Part shown: positions 52,261-64,000 of the stretch, piece after piece
Position numbering within the stretch: the first letter of the stretch is position 1
How the letters are laid out: each line of letters begins with the position of its first letter
Source: Progne subis subis
Lineage: Eukaryota > Chordata > Aves > Passeriformes > Hirundinidae
Assembly: GCA_022316685.1 (NCBI GenBank)
Contig: JAKJHU010000155.1
Span: forward strand, 372,001 to 436,000
Direction of reading: 5' to 3'
Length of the DNA stretch: 64,000 bases
The notes under the pieces: generated by a model
What the model was told of the DNA's origin: nothing
The model's input: only the letters and a program-made list of their open reading frames with translations
Databases searched by the model: none
Program-made: the position numbers and the translations under genes

Positions 52261-54178
52261 AAGAAATTGTCCTGACAGTGGAGGAAGATTGTTTGTTGGT
52301 AACTTGTGTGTTTTGTTGGAGGTCAGATTTTACTAAGACATACTTGATTTTGAACTGAAACGTCTCTTTGGGGGCCTGTAAAATCAGATTCTCTGAGTAC
52401 CTTACTACAATCTCAACTTGTGGCACTCTTTAACAGTGTGATTATCTTCACCTGATTTTTTTTAACTTTATGAAAATTATAGGGTTTTAATCTTGTGTTA
52501 AAGTCAATTCCATATTCTTGTTTTTGACAAGCTGAGTAAATGATCACCTTGACCCTCTCTCTCTGAGGTATGTTTTGTTTTGTAAGCACATGATCATTCC
52601 TGCAGCACTTCTGACTCCTTTTCAACTCAACCATCATTCCAAAGCTGTGGATATTTTAGATTGGTCAAATGCTTGTAACTAAGCCTCTCTACTTGACATT
52701 GCTGTGTTCACTCATCTCAGGACCGTATTATTCACCCCACTGCATTTTTCTGAGCATTTCTCATGACCACCTTCTTTACCTGTCTTTTCAGAAACTATTT
52801 ACCTGGCTGGAGGGATATGCCCCTCTGCATTCTTTACTTCTAGATCCAGTGTCTCACATATAAGGCTCTAAGTTACATGTGAGCCAACGATGCCCATGAG
52901 GTTTTTCCATCTTACTACTCACTCCTTTTAAAATTTTAGTTTCCTCAGTTTGTATGTTACTCATAGATGTTTCTCTTCTAGGCCATTAATTGAAAAACCG
53001 CTTTAAAATGTAGAACTGAGGAGGTATTCTTGGGGATCACAAGAGAAGTACATCTCCTAAGTTGTGATTCCTCATCCTAATTTTGAGACTTAACAGTTAA
53101 TGTAGCTACTTGTTGTTTTGAGTAACTCAAAATTTTTGATTACAGCATTGTTTGTATGAAGTGTAATAGCTCAGAAAATCTGGTTTTTGATGCTTTTTTA
53201 CACCTAGACTTGTGTTCCCCTTTGAAAAGATTGCTTAATTCACCAAGAAACTTTTCTTCATGTTTAATACCTATCAGTTACTTACTGATAAAATGCAATA
53301 TTTCCTGTTTGAATATTTTGTTTGGGACTGCTATCGAAGTGGCCATGGCACAGATGCCCAGGTTATCTCAACTGGTGGCAGTACTTTAAGTGTTATTTTG
53401 ACCCCACCCTTGCTCTCATCAATATACTGTGTGGTCTTGTTGGGTAGGCACTTCACGCCGAGTAATCCCCAGTCTTAGAATTTTTAAGTGCTGAAGTGAC
53501 TTCAGCTTTTTTCTAGGTCTGTAAAATGTCTCAGGTGTTTCAGGCTTTGAAAATCACTTCTCAGATCACTTCTCAGTAGTGCTGAGGGCTTGTCAGCCAA
53601 CCCTCTTCAAAATTCTCACAGAAATTATGAACATCTGCTTTTAATTTTTTAATATGTTAAGTACCACTCCACTACTGACATCCTCTCAAATTATCATTGA
53701 AATGGAAAATGTTTTGGATTCTGCAGAAAAAGAAGGATGATATGTATCAGATTAAAAGCACGTGCTTTTTCTGAACACTACCTTATTTTTCCCCCCATGT
53801 AGCAAAATGTCAAGAGGACTATCATTACTACAGTTTTCTCCTGATATCCATATCATTATCTTTCTCTTTTTTTCCCCTGATTCTTTTTTTACCAGCTTCA
53901 TTTTGTTTCTCTTCCCAGTTTTCTGCAAATTCCTGACTTCTCAGTATTATTTGCTGCTGTCAGCTGCTTTTCTTTTAATATGATATTGTTTATTTTTATA
54001 CTGCTTAGGAATCTATGAAAGATATTTATGCTAATATTAGATGAATTTTACTTGAATCTTCCACTTGAAATATAACAGAAATGTAGTTAAAATATTGTCA
54101 ATGTTTGGCAGAGAACTTAATCTCTCCCAGTATCTGAATTTCATCTTGGGTAGGCTGTGCACCTTTTGGAAAGGAGTA

Positions 54179-54500
54179 TATCACAGAATATGCCGAGTTA
54201 GAAGGGACCCATAAGGATCGTTGAGTCCCACTCCTGGCCCTGCACAGGATCATCCCTAGAAGTCACACCATGTGTCCAAGTGTATTGTCCAAACCTCCTG
54301 AACTCTGTCAGGCTGGTGCTGTGACCACTTCCCTGGGAGCCTGTTCCAGTGCCCAGCCACCCTCTGGGTGAAGAATCTTTTCCTAATATCCAACCTAAAC
54401 CTCCCCTGACACAACTTCAGGCCATTCCCTTGGGTCCTATCACTGGTCACCAGAGAGAAGAGATCAGTCCCTGCCCCTCCTCTTCCCCTCACAAGGAAAT
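54179..54500 (-). mobile_element. CR1 retroposon 3' end, antisense
   Basis: The left edge is the antisense CR1 terminus ('tatcacagaatatgccgagt'), followed by 'gagtcccactcctggccctg', 'ccacttccctgggagcctgt' and 'cttttcctaatatccaacct', which parallel the copy at 37951-38965 block for block. It is truncated at about 320 bp by loss of the 5' part. The minus-strand frame 54256-54492 is CR1 non-coding tail sequence and not a gene. Confidence 0.92.
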
Positions 54501-55589
54501 GTGTGATATTTCATCCAAATAAAGTATAATACAAAAATGTGTCAATAAAGGTGCTTGGCAGCACTGTGACAATGAAAATTGTATGAAGTATGCAAGAATG
54601 ATAAATATTTTGAAGAAACTAGGAGAAAATCTATAATAGCATGCTTCAAAATAGTGTTTGCATAATGGAGGAAGTGTTGATATAATTTATACAGACTTGA
54701 GGTGCAGGCTTTTCTGCGCGTTGCTGATTTTTCTGCACATTGCTGATTTTAGCATTTTTGACATTTACAATGTTGTATTACTGTCATGTTTTTAAATGGC
54801 TTTTCCTTGAGGTTTTTTTTAGATAATCAAGGTCTTACATTACTGAAATAATTGATGAATACTAACAGCCTTCTTACTCCATGTACTGCCATGGATTCCA
54901 TGTACTAGACAAATCAATAGCAGGTTGTTCTTTGTTCATATTACAACTTGTGCATAAAATTAGGTAACAACTTGGACAAAGCTTTGTTTTATTCTTTGCA
55001 TGACTTCCAAAACATCTGAAGGAGTAAACAGGGGAAAATTTTAGTTTCAGATACAGGAATTTGTAACATAAGATGAAAAATTCAGTGCTTAGGCCATGCC
55101 ATAAAGCTTCTAAAAGGGTTATTTTCTATAAATAGATTTATCTCTGCTCATTCTTACCTTATTCTATTGAGTGGAAAGTAAGATTTTTTTAAACTGGGAA
55201 GATCCAAAAGCAGGTTTTTCAGTTTACTTAAGTTAGAGTGGTTTGCTGTAATGATGTCTGCCGTATATAAAGCTGAATAATAAGTCTTCTAAATGATAGA
55301 AGCTGACAGCAAAGGCAAAATAAGCATTATGTTGGCATGTCAATTCAACTGTGGGTGGATTTTCAGAATTTTGAACTCTTTAGCTATTAATAACCCACTC
55401 TGCAGAGAAATCTAATCTGGTAATTTCAAAATTAATTTCAACCACCTGATAGTCATAAGTAATTCTTGAAAAAAATCCACCCAAACCAACAAACTCCAAA
55501 ACTTCAAAAGGATATGAACTCCCATTACTAGGAAAGAAAATTGTCTTGTCTGGAATACCTTAAGGCAAGCATGGCACTTTTAAAGAAGA

Positions 55590-56040
55590 TGCACCTTTCC
55601 AAGGCAAATACATAAATGCATAAGAGGGGGTGGAACTAGCTGCACTAATGACTTTTTTGCCCAGAGCAAGGGATGTTCCAGTGCTGTTTAATAATATGCA
55701 GTCTCTGATGCTACAAAATAGTGGCTCATACACCACTGCTGAGTGCTAAAGTGACTGGTTAAAGAATCATTTGTCCTTAATTAGAATGACCTTAAATTTC
55801 TTCACACGGTGGCTACTGGAGGTTATAATTGGAGGCACCTGACACTTATTCACTAACTTTAGTTCAAGATTTTACTCCTGTAAGAGATTCTTCAGTAGAT
55901 AAATTCAGAATGATTTATTCCTTTAATGCTCTAGCTCTAATAACCATAAGCTATTTCCTTAATGATTTAGAATTGTGTGATGCAGGAGATAGTTAAGCTT
56001 GCTCTCCAGGAGATTAATTTCCTGCTTTTGCACTGTCATT
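55590..56040. promoter_or_regulatory. possible conserved non-coding element
   Basis: This block has no repeat signature and no open frame, but a dense set of homeodomain-like cores (TTAATTAG near 55777, GATTAATTTCC near 56011) and E-box- and octamer-like words in a moderately AT-rich, non-repetitive background. Such texture is common in deeply conserved enhancers. The call is by texture only and needs alignment. Confidence 0.25.
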
Positions 56041-59000
56041 GACTTCTTTTTTTTCAACAGGAACATTATGGATTTCAGTCGCATTTTCTAATTGCAGGTA
56101 CTATCATTTATAAAGCATTGTCTGTCATTCTCTCCTGTGTGCTTTGGAGGTAGGGGTGTTTCTGGATTGCATTCTGAAGAGGGGGATGCATTGCTTTCAG
56201 ACACTGGAGAAAAGCGTTTGCCTGGGAGTCCTGTGGTCAGCTGCTGCTGCAAGGTGGCTTGCAAGGAAACTGCTTCTTCCCGAGGAAGGCAGCTGAGCCT
56301 GTGGCCAGTTAAGGACTGCTAGACTGGCATAGTGCGAGAAGGAGTGCCTTCCTCTCTATTCCTGATTTTCTTCCCTTTCTTTGTGGGGGTGCAGTTGGCT
56401 GTGGAGTGAAGACAGCACCAAACTGATCGGGCCTGGTACGCCAGACCTGCTCTTAATACCATCAAACTTCTCTTCCTCAGAAAACAACTTATATATAACT
56501 TTGGATCTCTTGTTTGCAATTGTAACATAAGCTATCAACAGCTTGTTGAATTTGTCTTGTCTGGTTTTAACTGCATGTGGAAGAGTGGGAGCCAAAGCAG
56601 AAAAATGACTTGTTTATTGGCTCACTTAGCATTTTACTGAAAACATCCTGGTTACAGGCATTTCAAGTGTTTTCCTGAACTTTCCATATAAAAAGTATTA
56701 TGGATGCTTAACTGATAGATATTAAATCCTCTATGGTATAGGTACTGGCATTTTTTCAGTTCATCGTTCTTCTGTTCATTCCAAAGTTGTCAGAATATTT
56801 TTTCTATTTTTTTCCTAAAGCCCGCTGGTGCTACAGCCAATGAAGTAGCTTTATTCTTTTTCCTAACTCTCTGATCCATGTTATAATTTGCTATATGTAC
56901 AGAAAAGGGTTTGAACAAAACTATGCATGTTTTACTCAGACCATAGATGTAATGGAGTTGCTTTGACAAGCAGCTTTAATATATCTCTGTCCCTTCTCAA
57001 ACTGTGAAAAAGGCTCTAGGGGAACCAAGAATGTTTGCCAAAATTGCTTAGCCAAATGCCTAAACATATCCTCCAACCACACTCACAGTGCTTGAGCACA
57101 GCAGACTTGGACTGAGTCAGACTGACAGTGTTTCTAGAATAATTCTGTTTCAGATGTTTAAATTAGTGGATGGATAATGAGAGCACCTCTGCTGACTATG
57201 AGTACATTAGAATAACAGAGCAAAACACACCACTGCAGACAGTCAGGAGACTAACATTAATCAAGGTGTTCCCCTGTATTTTGTATTGAAGCTTCCCAAA
57301 ACAAACAAAACCACTGAAAACATTATTCAGGCTATTACCAGTGGTTCCTTAGTCTTGACACTACCAGCTCAATTCAGAGCTGGTTAGCCTGAGGATTCTT
57401 TCTCTTTACTGAGTAGTGCTATCTCTAGCACTCATCTTCTGAGCATATCCACTTGTATTGAAGTGCCTTCGTGTGGCAATGCTTGAAAGCCCTCCTTCAG
57501 AATTTGTTGTGCCCTGTGTTTTAACTGAACAGTTTATATTAAAACCATTTCTGCTTCCCTTGCCTATTCTCTTCTTCCCCTCTTGTCTACCCTTCTTTTT
57601 CCTGAGTAACTGTAGGGTGAGAAAAGAAGCACTTTTGCATTTCAGTACACTTAATGTAGCCAAGAGGTTTGTTCATTGCTGCTTTGTACTTTCAGGCAAA
57701 CGAGAAAATTTAGATTAATAGGTTGTTTATTCTTTTGCGTGTTCCTCAAATCAAAGGCACTGGATTGCATTATTAAAGCAGTTTTGTGTGGCAGGCTTGG
57801 AACTGTCCTCACTGAGCTGTACATGAAGAAAAACGATTGCTTTTCATCCCCCACTCATTATGCAGATTGGCACAGGAACACTGTTAAATGTGGTATCATG
57901 TACTATCACTTAAAGACCTTCCTTCTGTACAGTTAATGTTGGGCTCCAATTTCACAGGATGATCTGTCTTAGAACAGACAAGGAAAAGCCTAGAAATAGA
58001 AACACATATGTCCTTAAATTTTAAAAATTTAAATACTAACTAGTTTAATAAACAGAGGTTTTGTTCAGAACACTATTGACTGTCTGCTTTGCTGTGCTTT
58101 TAGATCTTTTCATTGAGGATTCGGTTCATTTGTTTCTCATCCATTCAGTTGGCAATAATGCTTAATTTAGGCTTTCAGCAATAATCTACACAGTCAAATT
58201 AATGAAGAAAATTTTCAGCATTTTGAGACCAGACCCATAATGGAAGGATCTAGCTAGTGTTGGGTAAATACATGACTTAAATGTATGACTCTGTCCTGTG
58301 GATGTTCTGTACTGAACAGGCAGCAGTGTATCTCTAGGTCTCTGAATATATTAGGTACTCTAATTCCTTTTTCATTCCGTGACAGCAGAGTGACCCAAGG
58401 CCTTCTGCTTCCAAAGTGAAAAGTCTGGGGGACATAATTTAAGAGTAGAGGAGGAGACTGTGCCTGTCTTAGGTAAACAGGAGGAAAGAAGTTTCTTTGC
58501 ATTATTGTTCTACTTCAGCTCTAGCTAATGTTCAGAGCAAGAAAGCACTGCATTCATTGTCTTATGAAATGGCAAGACTTCTACTGTGTGCAACACACCA
58601 GTATAGCCAGATGCACAGTGGGAAAAAAGCAGTGTCACAATAACCAGACTGGCTGAACCTCTGAACTTTCCTTGTGTAATATCAGGTATTCTTCAGTGTC
58701 AGACCTGATGCAGGATGAAGTCATTGTGATTTTTCTTGTTGTCTGCTGTGTTCCTGATTCTACAGTCCCTTTTCCTAAATTAGAATCCTCTAGTTGGTGT
58801 GACTGAAATGTACATTCCCTCTGAGATACCAGTGCTAGGTTCTCCAAGTCTCCCTAGAGAAAAGTGTTGAAAGCGCGTGTTATGTAGGATTGTTCATAAG
58901 GAACACTGTCATCTTCCACCTAAGGATCGTGTAGAACTTCTCCAGCCACTTTTTTATTTCACTTCTCTGTGTTAGTTTGTGTTTCTATCACAGATCACAG

Positions 59001-59571
59001 TGTTTTCCCTGTCAGGTAACCATTTTCTTTCTCTAAGGGATCTCTACCTTTTTGGTGAATTGAGAGTGTCCACAGTGAGTACTCTGTTTCTTAGGTATGT
59101 TTTCAATCTCTGCACAGAAAAGTGACGTGGCTTTTCTATCTGAACCATACAAATGTACTAGTGTCTTGTAACTACTATACCAGATTTCTGGGGACAGTAT
59201 CAATTTTGGTCTTTTCATACCTTTTCAATTCTCTAGATTGTTCGTTCATGCCATGTTTTCTATAACCATTAATGCTTGTAGGCCATGATAGCCAAGTTTG
59301 TAAAAGAATTACAGATCTCTGTTTATAAAGTTACATATCAACTGTTAACCTGTTTTAAAATGCCTAAACCTGAATAATTAGACCATTATGTTCTTCTGTA
59401 TTCCTAGGCAGGGGAGAAAATATGACTGGATCCCAAACATCCTGTGTGCAGCTATGTGTTTCATCTGTGGCAAATATAACAATCACTGAGCTGGACATCG
59501 TCATGCTTTTGAGAAAATCATAAATACTTTTTCTGCTTAAACATTCTAGATACTATTTTGCCTGCTTAAAT

Positions 59572-59628
59572 ATTTATTTATTTATTTATTTATTTATTTA
59601 GTGTTTTTTTTTTTTTTTTTTTTTTTTT
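59572..59628 (+). repeat. (TTTA)n microsatellite followed by poly-T
   Basis: About seven TTTA units at 59572-59600 are followed after GTG by 25 T at 59604-59628. Confidence 0.93.
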
Positions 59629-62324
59629 CCTTACAGCTTTTGGGCATTTTTGGAGTCAGATATGGCTATTTGGTGATATATCACTAATCTTGTGTTGGTG
59701 ACCAGTAGTATTCACACTTAGAAATATTAAAATACTGAAAAGAAGAAGAATAATTTATATTATCTAGTCAGAACTCTTCTGTCCCTATTCCTGTTTTGCA
59801 TCTGAAGGCACATTACTGCAGCAGCAAATTTGCTCCTGCATCTCCACATATTCCTGCTATACAAGACATTTCTAGCAGTTTTGTAGTTTTCTTTTTGTTT
59901 CCTAATACGTATAATAGAAAGTATTTTCAGTGCTTCTTCTTAACATCTAGAATAGTTAACATTTTTACACAGACATTGAAATTAGAATCTAATCTGTCTA
60001 GCTCTGAAAGCTTTCAAATCCATGCAGTGTTCATGGAAAGACTTCAGAGTGATTCAGACAGCAGTTCAAAAAGAAAAGGAAATCAGAAGAAAAGCTAATC
60101 AAATTTCCAAATAATTCACTGATTTGTTATTTCAAACCTTAACTGCAAAGCAAGTAATGATCATCTTCCTTTTGCTGTGGCCCTGGCTGCAGAACTGTGT
60201 GTCCTTCATTCAGCAAAAGTCTGTTCTGGTCACAGCTGTGTATACAAAGCTGCAAGTGAAAATGAGATGTACACATAAAGGCTCTCAGTCTATTTCCCTT
60301 TGTAGCACTCATCTGTTTGTTCTTTACCAAACCCCAGAAAACATCCTCCTAAAAGGAAAGCACAAAAGTAAATAGTGAGAAGATTTGTTTTTTCCTTTGA
60401 TAAACATGTCATGCAAAGTGACTTTCCAAATAGAAACCTTGAACTTCATTATTGTTTGTTGCCCACAAGCATGAATCCTAAAGGCCCCTATTCTTCCTGT
60501 TTCAAGTTCCAGGATCAGTTAAGTCTTGTTTTGGCACATGAACCCATGTTCTCCCCTCCAAAGAGCCACTTTCTGTATTTTTCTAGTAAGTGAGGAACTG
60601 CCTCTTGTATTTTTCTGCTGAATATCTGAGGATTCTTAGAGATAGGATATTTTTTGCTTTCCTTTTGGATCCCCTATGTGTTAATAATTTCATTTGATCT
60701 TGAATCTCTCAAGAGCTAGCGCTACTAGGTTTGGAGCCCTCAGTACTACTGCATGTAGGCGGAGACTTGGCACAACAAAGGCTGAAACAGATCCAGACAG
60801 AAGATAACTCATGTGAAAGACATCTGAAAGGATGGATGCTACCTTTAAACGTGGCATGAAAGTGAAAGGAGTAGGAATTAATACACTGGTACAGCATCCC
60901 CTTTTTTACCATCCACTTCACATGAAGTACTACTAAAATATAGCTACATCTGATACAGTGAATTGATATAGAGTACTTTTGCCAGAAACACCAGGAAGCA
61001 ATTTTTTTCCCATCAGGGCAGTATTAAGAAATATTTCTAATTGCAGGGAGCAAATAGGACCTCAGCTTTCAAACTTTGCTTTGAAAGATGCAGCACATTT
61101 CCTTTGAGTCAAGAACACATGCTGAAATACATTACATTTAAGTACTTCTTACAGCTATATTGCTGGACGATTTGCGCCATCTGATTTTCAGACTTGCTCC
61201 ATAAGTCTTAACATCGAACAGGAAAAAAAGGGCAAATGTTGCAGGAAATAAAAGGAACATGTGTGTTCTAAGTCTTCAATGGCTGGAGATGCTTAAAGAG
61301 CAGCTTTCATCTCACTCCTCCTCTGAGGGTTTACCATACTTGCATTTCCATGGTGGTTTTTTGCTGAACAGTCAGGATATTGTTGCTTGGGAGATGAAAA
61401 AATCTAAGTGAAACCACAAAGAGTACAGTTGTGTTAGAGCAATGTAGCTGAGACCCCAGCTGCTAGTAGAGGTTAATACAGTGCTATTCACTGTGGATGG
61501 CCCATCTCACTGACTGTTGCTATTAATGGGTTAGTCAGCAGGAACTGTGGGGTTTTAGTACCCCTGCCATCTTCTGTTCCAACTAAGGACAGTCCTACAT
61601 CTTTTAGAGATGGTGTTTTGTTTCTCTTTTTTTGTTGTTGTCTTCTCAGTAGCCTGCATCACAGCACCAATGCATCCAGGATCCTACAGGAAACTGTTCA
61701 TGCTTCCTTTAGAAGAAATCACTTGCATATCATATCTAGTAAAAATAATTTGCTCACTACGCTAAGTTGTCATCTCATAACTAATCAGTTAAGTGATATT
61801 CCTTTTTATTGCTTCCACTATAAAGATCCTTACAAAGATCTTGAAGAGCCTGACCTTGTTATGAGGCTGAAAAAGATTGCACAAATGAATTCTGTTTTCA
61901 CTTTGAACAAGTCAAGATTACGGTATGGATTCCTCTCTGCACTTATCTTCCAGTAGATGGCCTTTTATTCCCCTCTAGAAAGCACTGTGCAACAACATGA
62001 AAGTGTCCTTTTCTCTCTCTGCAACAACTTGCTCTTTTGTCTAGTTTCTTACACTTCTCTGATTATCATAATATATGCATAGCATCAGTGTTAGGGCATA
62101 ATGCTTCAATATTTAGGACATTTGCCTGAACTTTCTTCCAGCAAAATATTCTTAACTTGTGGTGCATGGTAAATGGTCCATGGAAGTTTATTTAGCTGTA
62201 AAACAGGTGGCATTTAAGTTAAACTCTGACAAAGATGCATGATGTCCATAAAAAACTTTCAGGATTAATGGAAAAGTTTAGAACTTTTTTAAAGAAACTT
62301 TTTTTTTAACAGGCTTTGTTTAAT

Positions 62325-62402
62325 TAAAAACAAACAAAACAAACAAAAGAACCCAAAACCAAAAAAAGAACAACAACAAAAGAACAAAAACAAACAGAAA
62401 AA
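62325..62402 (+). repeat. CAAA/CAA-rich low-complexity DNA
   Basis: An imperfect A-rich run with CAAA and CAA units, almost free of G and T, in intron 3. Confidence 0.8.
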
Positions 62403-64000
62403 GCCCTATGTTAAATGCTTATTAAATATGTATTTCTCCATGTGAAATACAGAGAAAACTAACGTTCTCTCTCTCTCTTTTCAATCTTAAAAAAAATAAT
62501 TTTTTGACACACAGCTCACTAGAGTATTTTAAGAGTTAAAATCAAGGGACATTACAGAACCTCAGCCAAAAGCATACCCTTAAAAGGGGCAGTTGGATGC
62601 CTTGTTGTTTCAGGTTTCTCTTAGTGCATTCATTCTGTTCTGTATTCAGACCAGTTCTGTAGTGGTGGTCATTTACAATCATTAATCTAACTCATTGATA
62701 TTGTAATGGGCTCCAAGCATTCTCTGTGAAGCTTACATGCTCCACTGCATTTCCTTCTAAATAACTAATGATGACTTCTTCAGTCTTGTCATTAACCAGA
62801 TTACCTTTCTCCAGCCAGTTGTCTTATAGATTTGCTTTGTTTGAGGTTCATTTTCTTTTTAAGTTTTCACACTCATAAAAGAGACTCAATATTGGTGCGT
62901 TTAAGAACATTTTACATGACTGAACCACTCTGCCCAAGCATGGGTCCAAATATTATATTTATTTTTATGAGTAGAGACTTTAACTGTTGACTCGGGGGCT
63001 CCTAAAAACAATGCCCTTTCCTTTCAGGCGGTCCTTTAGGCATTATAATTTGTGAAAGAAAATTGGAGAAAACTAGCCCACAGGCTGGGTACTTGGGATT
63101 AAACTACATAGCCTGTGTGTAAACTTCTAGTACATATACTGTGCAGTAAAGTAAAAGAAAGGCCAGGCCTGCTGGTGGCTTTCAGTTCTTGGAAGATGCA
63201 TGTTTATGTCAGGTAGTCAAATGGTTCCAGGTGAACACAAGTGCACAGAGAAAGTTGTTCTAGATCCTTCAGTGCTTTGTGGATCACAACCAGCTTCTTG
63301 ATTTTTAACCACAGTGAACTGACTCAATTACACAAAATTACAATTTGTGTAATTGCATACTGGTGGCACTCTTAGTGGCATGTGGAATTCTCCATTCTTC
63401 ACATGCCTGAAATTGTCTCTTCTATGGCTGGGCTCGTGATGGATGTGTTTCAGAGAAGCAGTATCAGAATGCCTGCTGTGGTGACATCTGTTGGTGAAGG
63501 TGGAGTTAACTGTTCAAAACTTTGCAGTGGATTATTCAAGAGTTGATGTGGAGCAGCGTCAGGAAGCCTTGTGAGACACACAAGGCTATCCCTAGTCATG
63601 ATATAAATTATGCTGAAATGATTTGTCTCTCTTCCATTGGGTGCTTGTAGCAGCTGCACTATTCTTCCAAAGAAGTCACTACAAGAGAAAAGTCCAAAAC
63701 ATTCCTATTTTATTCATTGTTCTGAGAAAATTGTTGACTGTTGCACCTCATGCTTTTACATGCCACGTTGTGCCATATGAACACGTATTTGAAAATACCT
63801 GATTCTACCAGCACTGGTTCATTGGAACCTTTCACTGATGTTTCCTGGAAAGGTTGTCTAGAAAGAAACTGGAAATCAAGGAAATCTTTGATCTTACATT
63901 GCTACAGCAATCTGCAGCATTTCCACAGTTCATTGTGTGTCCTCCTTATCCTCTACCTCTTTTTTGTTTTAGGTCAATGTCATATCTTTCTTCTCCTCCC

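Larger units (their letters stand above)
33635..64000 (+). other. CSTPP1: CSTPP1 intron 3 (partial, runs off window)
   Basis: At least 30 kb of intron. I searched the + strand by eye for the next expected coding block (residues beginning DLLTMKEYHC in human, from memory) and did not find it, so exon 4 is probably to the right of the window. Outside the mobile elements and repeats listed separately, the DNA is AT-rich and mostly featureless. The largest stretches in which I see nothing are 39000-43190, 43310-46460, 47150-51950, 52500-54170 and 56350-59570. Small open frames such as 50094-50423 and 61618-61956 carry no recognisable domain. Confidence 0.85.

Noticed and set aside
54712..54750. 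Short near-tandem duplication of an 18-bp unit containing TTGCTGATTTT
   Set aside because: Two copies only, with mismatches; ordinary slippage in AT-rich intron with no sign of function.
61618..61956. 112-codon + strand frame near the right end
   Set aside because: No homology recognised to CSTPP1 or another family, and no acceptor/donor pair in a consistent phase.
33635..64000. Exon 4 of CSTPP1 (expected to begin with residues like DLLTMKEYHC)
   Set aside because: I checked ATGAA-type words after 33634 by eye and none continued into the expected residues. A translated search would be decisive.

Overview
This window comes from a vertebrate nuclear genome, almost certainly a bird and probably a neoavian species such as a songbird. 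The evidence is AT-rich intergenic and intronic DNA with one CpG island, exons separated by introns of 9 to more than 30 kb, several CR1 non-LTR retroposon copies of the avian type (3' ends with the ATTCTATG-type terminus), and two long terminal repeats of a common avian endogenous retrovirus family. No bacterial gene organisation is present, and nearly all open frames of 60-160 codons are chance frames in non-coding DNA.

The one recognisable protein-coding gene is CSTPP1 (C11orf49 in human), on the + strand. Exon 1 lies in the CpG island (coding 8933-8978), exon 2 is 17728-17830 and exon 3 is 33504-33634. They join in phase and encode residues 1-93 plus the first base of codon 94 of a protein of about 331 residues in human (family length from memory). 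I found no exon 4, so intron 3 runs past the right end. CSTPP1 is a centriolar-satellite protein that regulates the tubulin polyglutamylase complex; this is known of the family and not visible in the DNA.

Layout: 1-8343, upstream intergenic DNA with homopolymer tracts, including a 30-base G run. 8344-8506, a CR1 3' end. 8630-9370, CpG-island promoter and exon 1. 8979-17727, intron 1. 17831-33503, intron 2, with a CR1 scrap and a compound GT/AT/T microsatellite just before exon 3. 33635-64000, intron 3, with a truncated LTR (+), a CR1 copy of about 1 kb (-), a CR1 scrap (-), a solo LTR (-) flanked by a perfect 5-bp duplication CAGAT, another CR1 3' end (-), a GC-rich patch with a CTG run, and a block that looks like conserved non-coding DNA.

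The points most worth a second look are the non-canonical GC donor of exon 3; the GC-rich patch at 51960-52260, which resembles a first exon with a short signal peptide and a phase-1 donor; the possible X-box and ETS sites next to the CSTPP1 start codon; and the solo LTR with an intact target-site duplication. I see no undescribed multigene system here.
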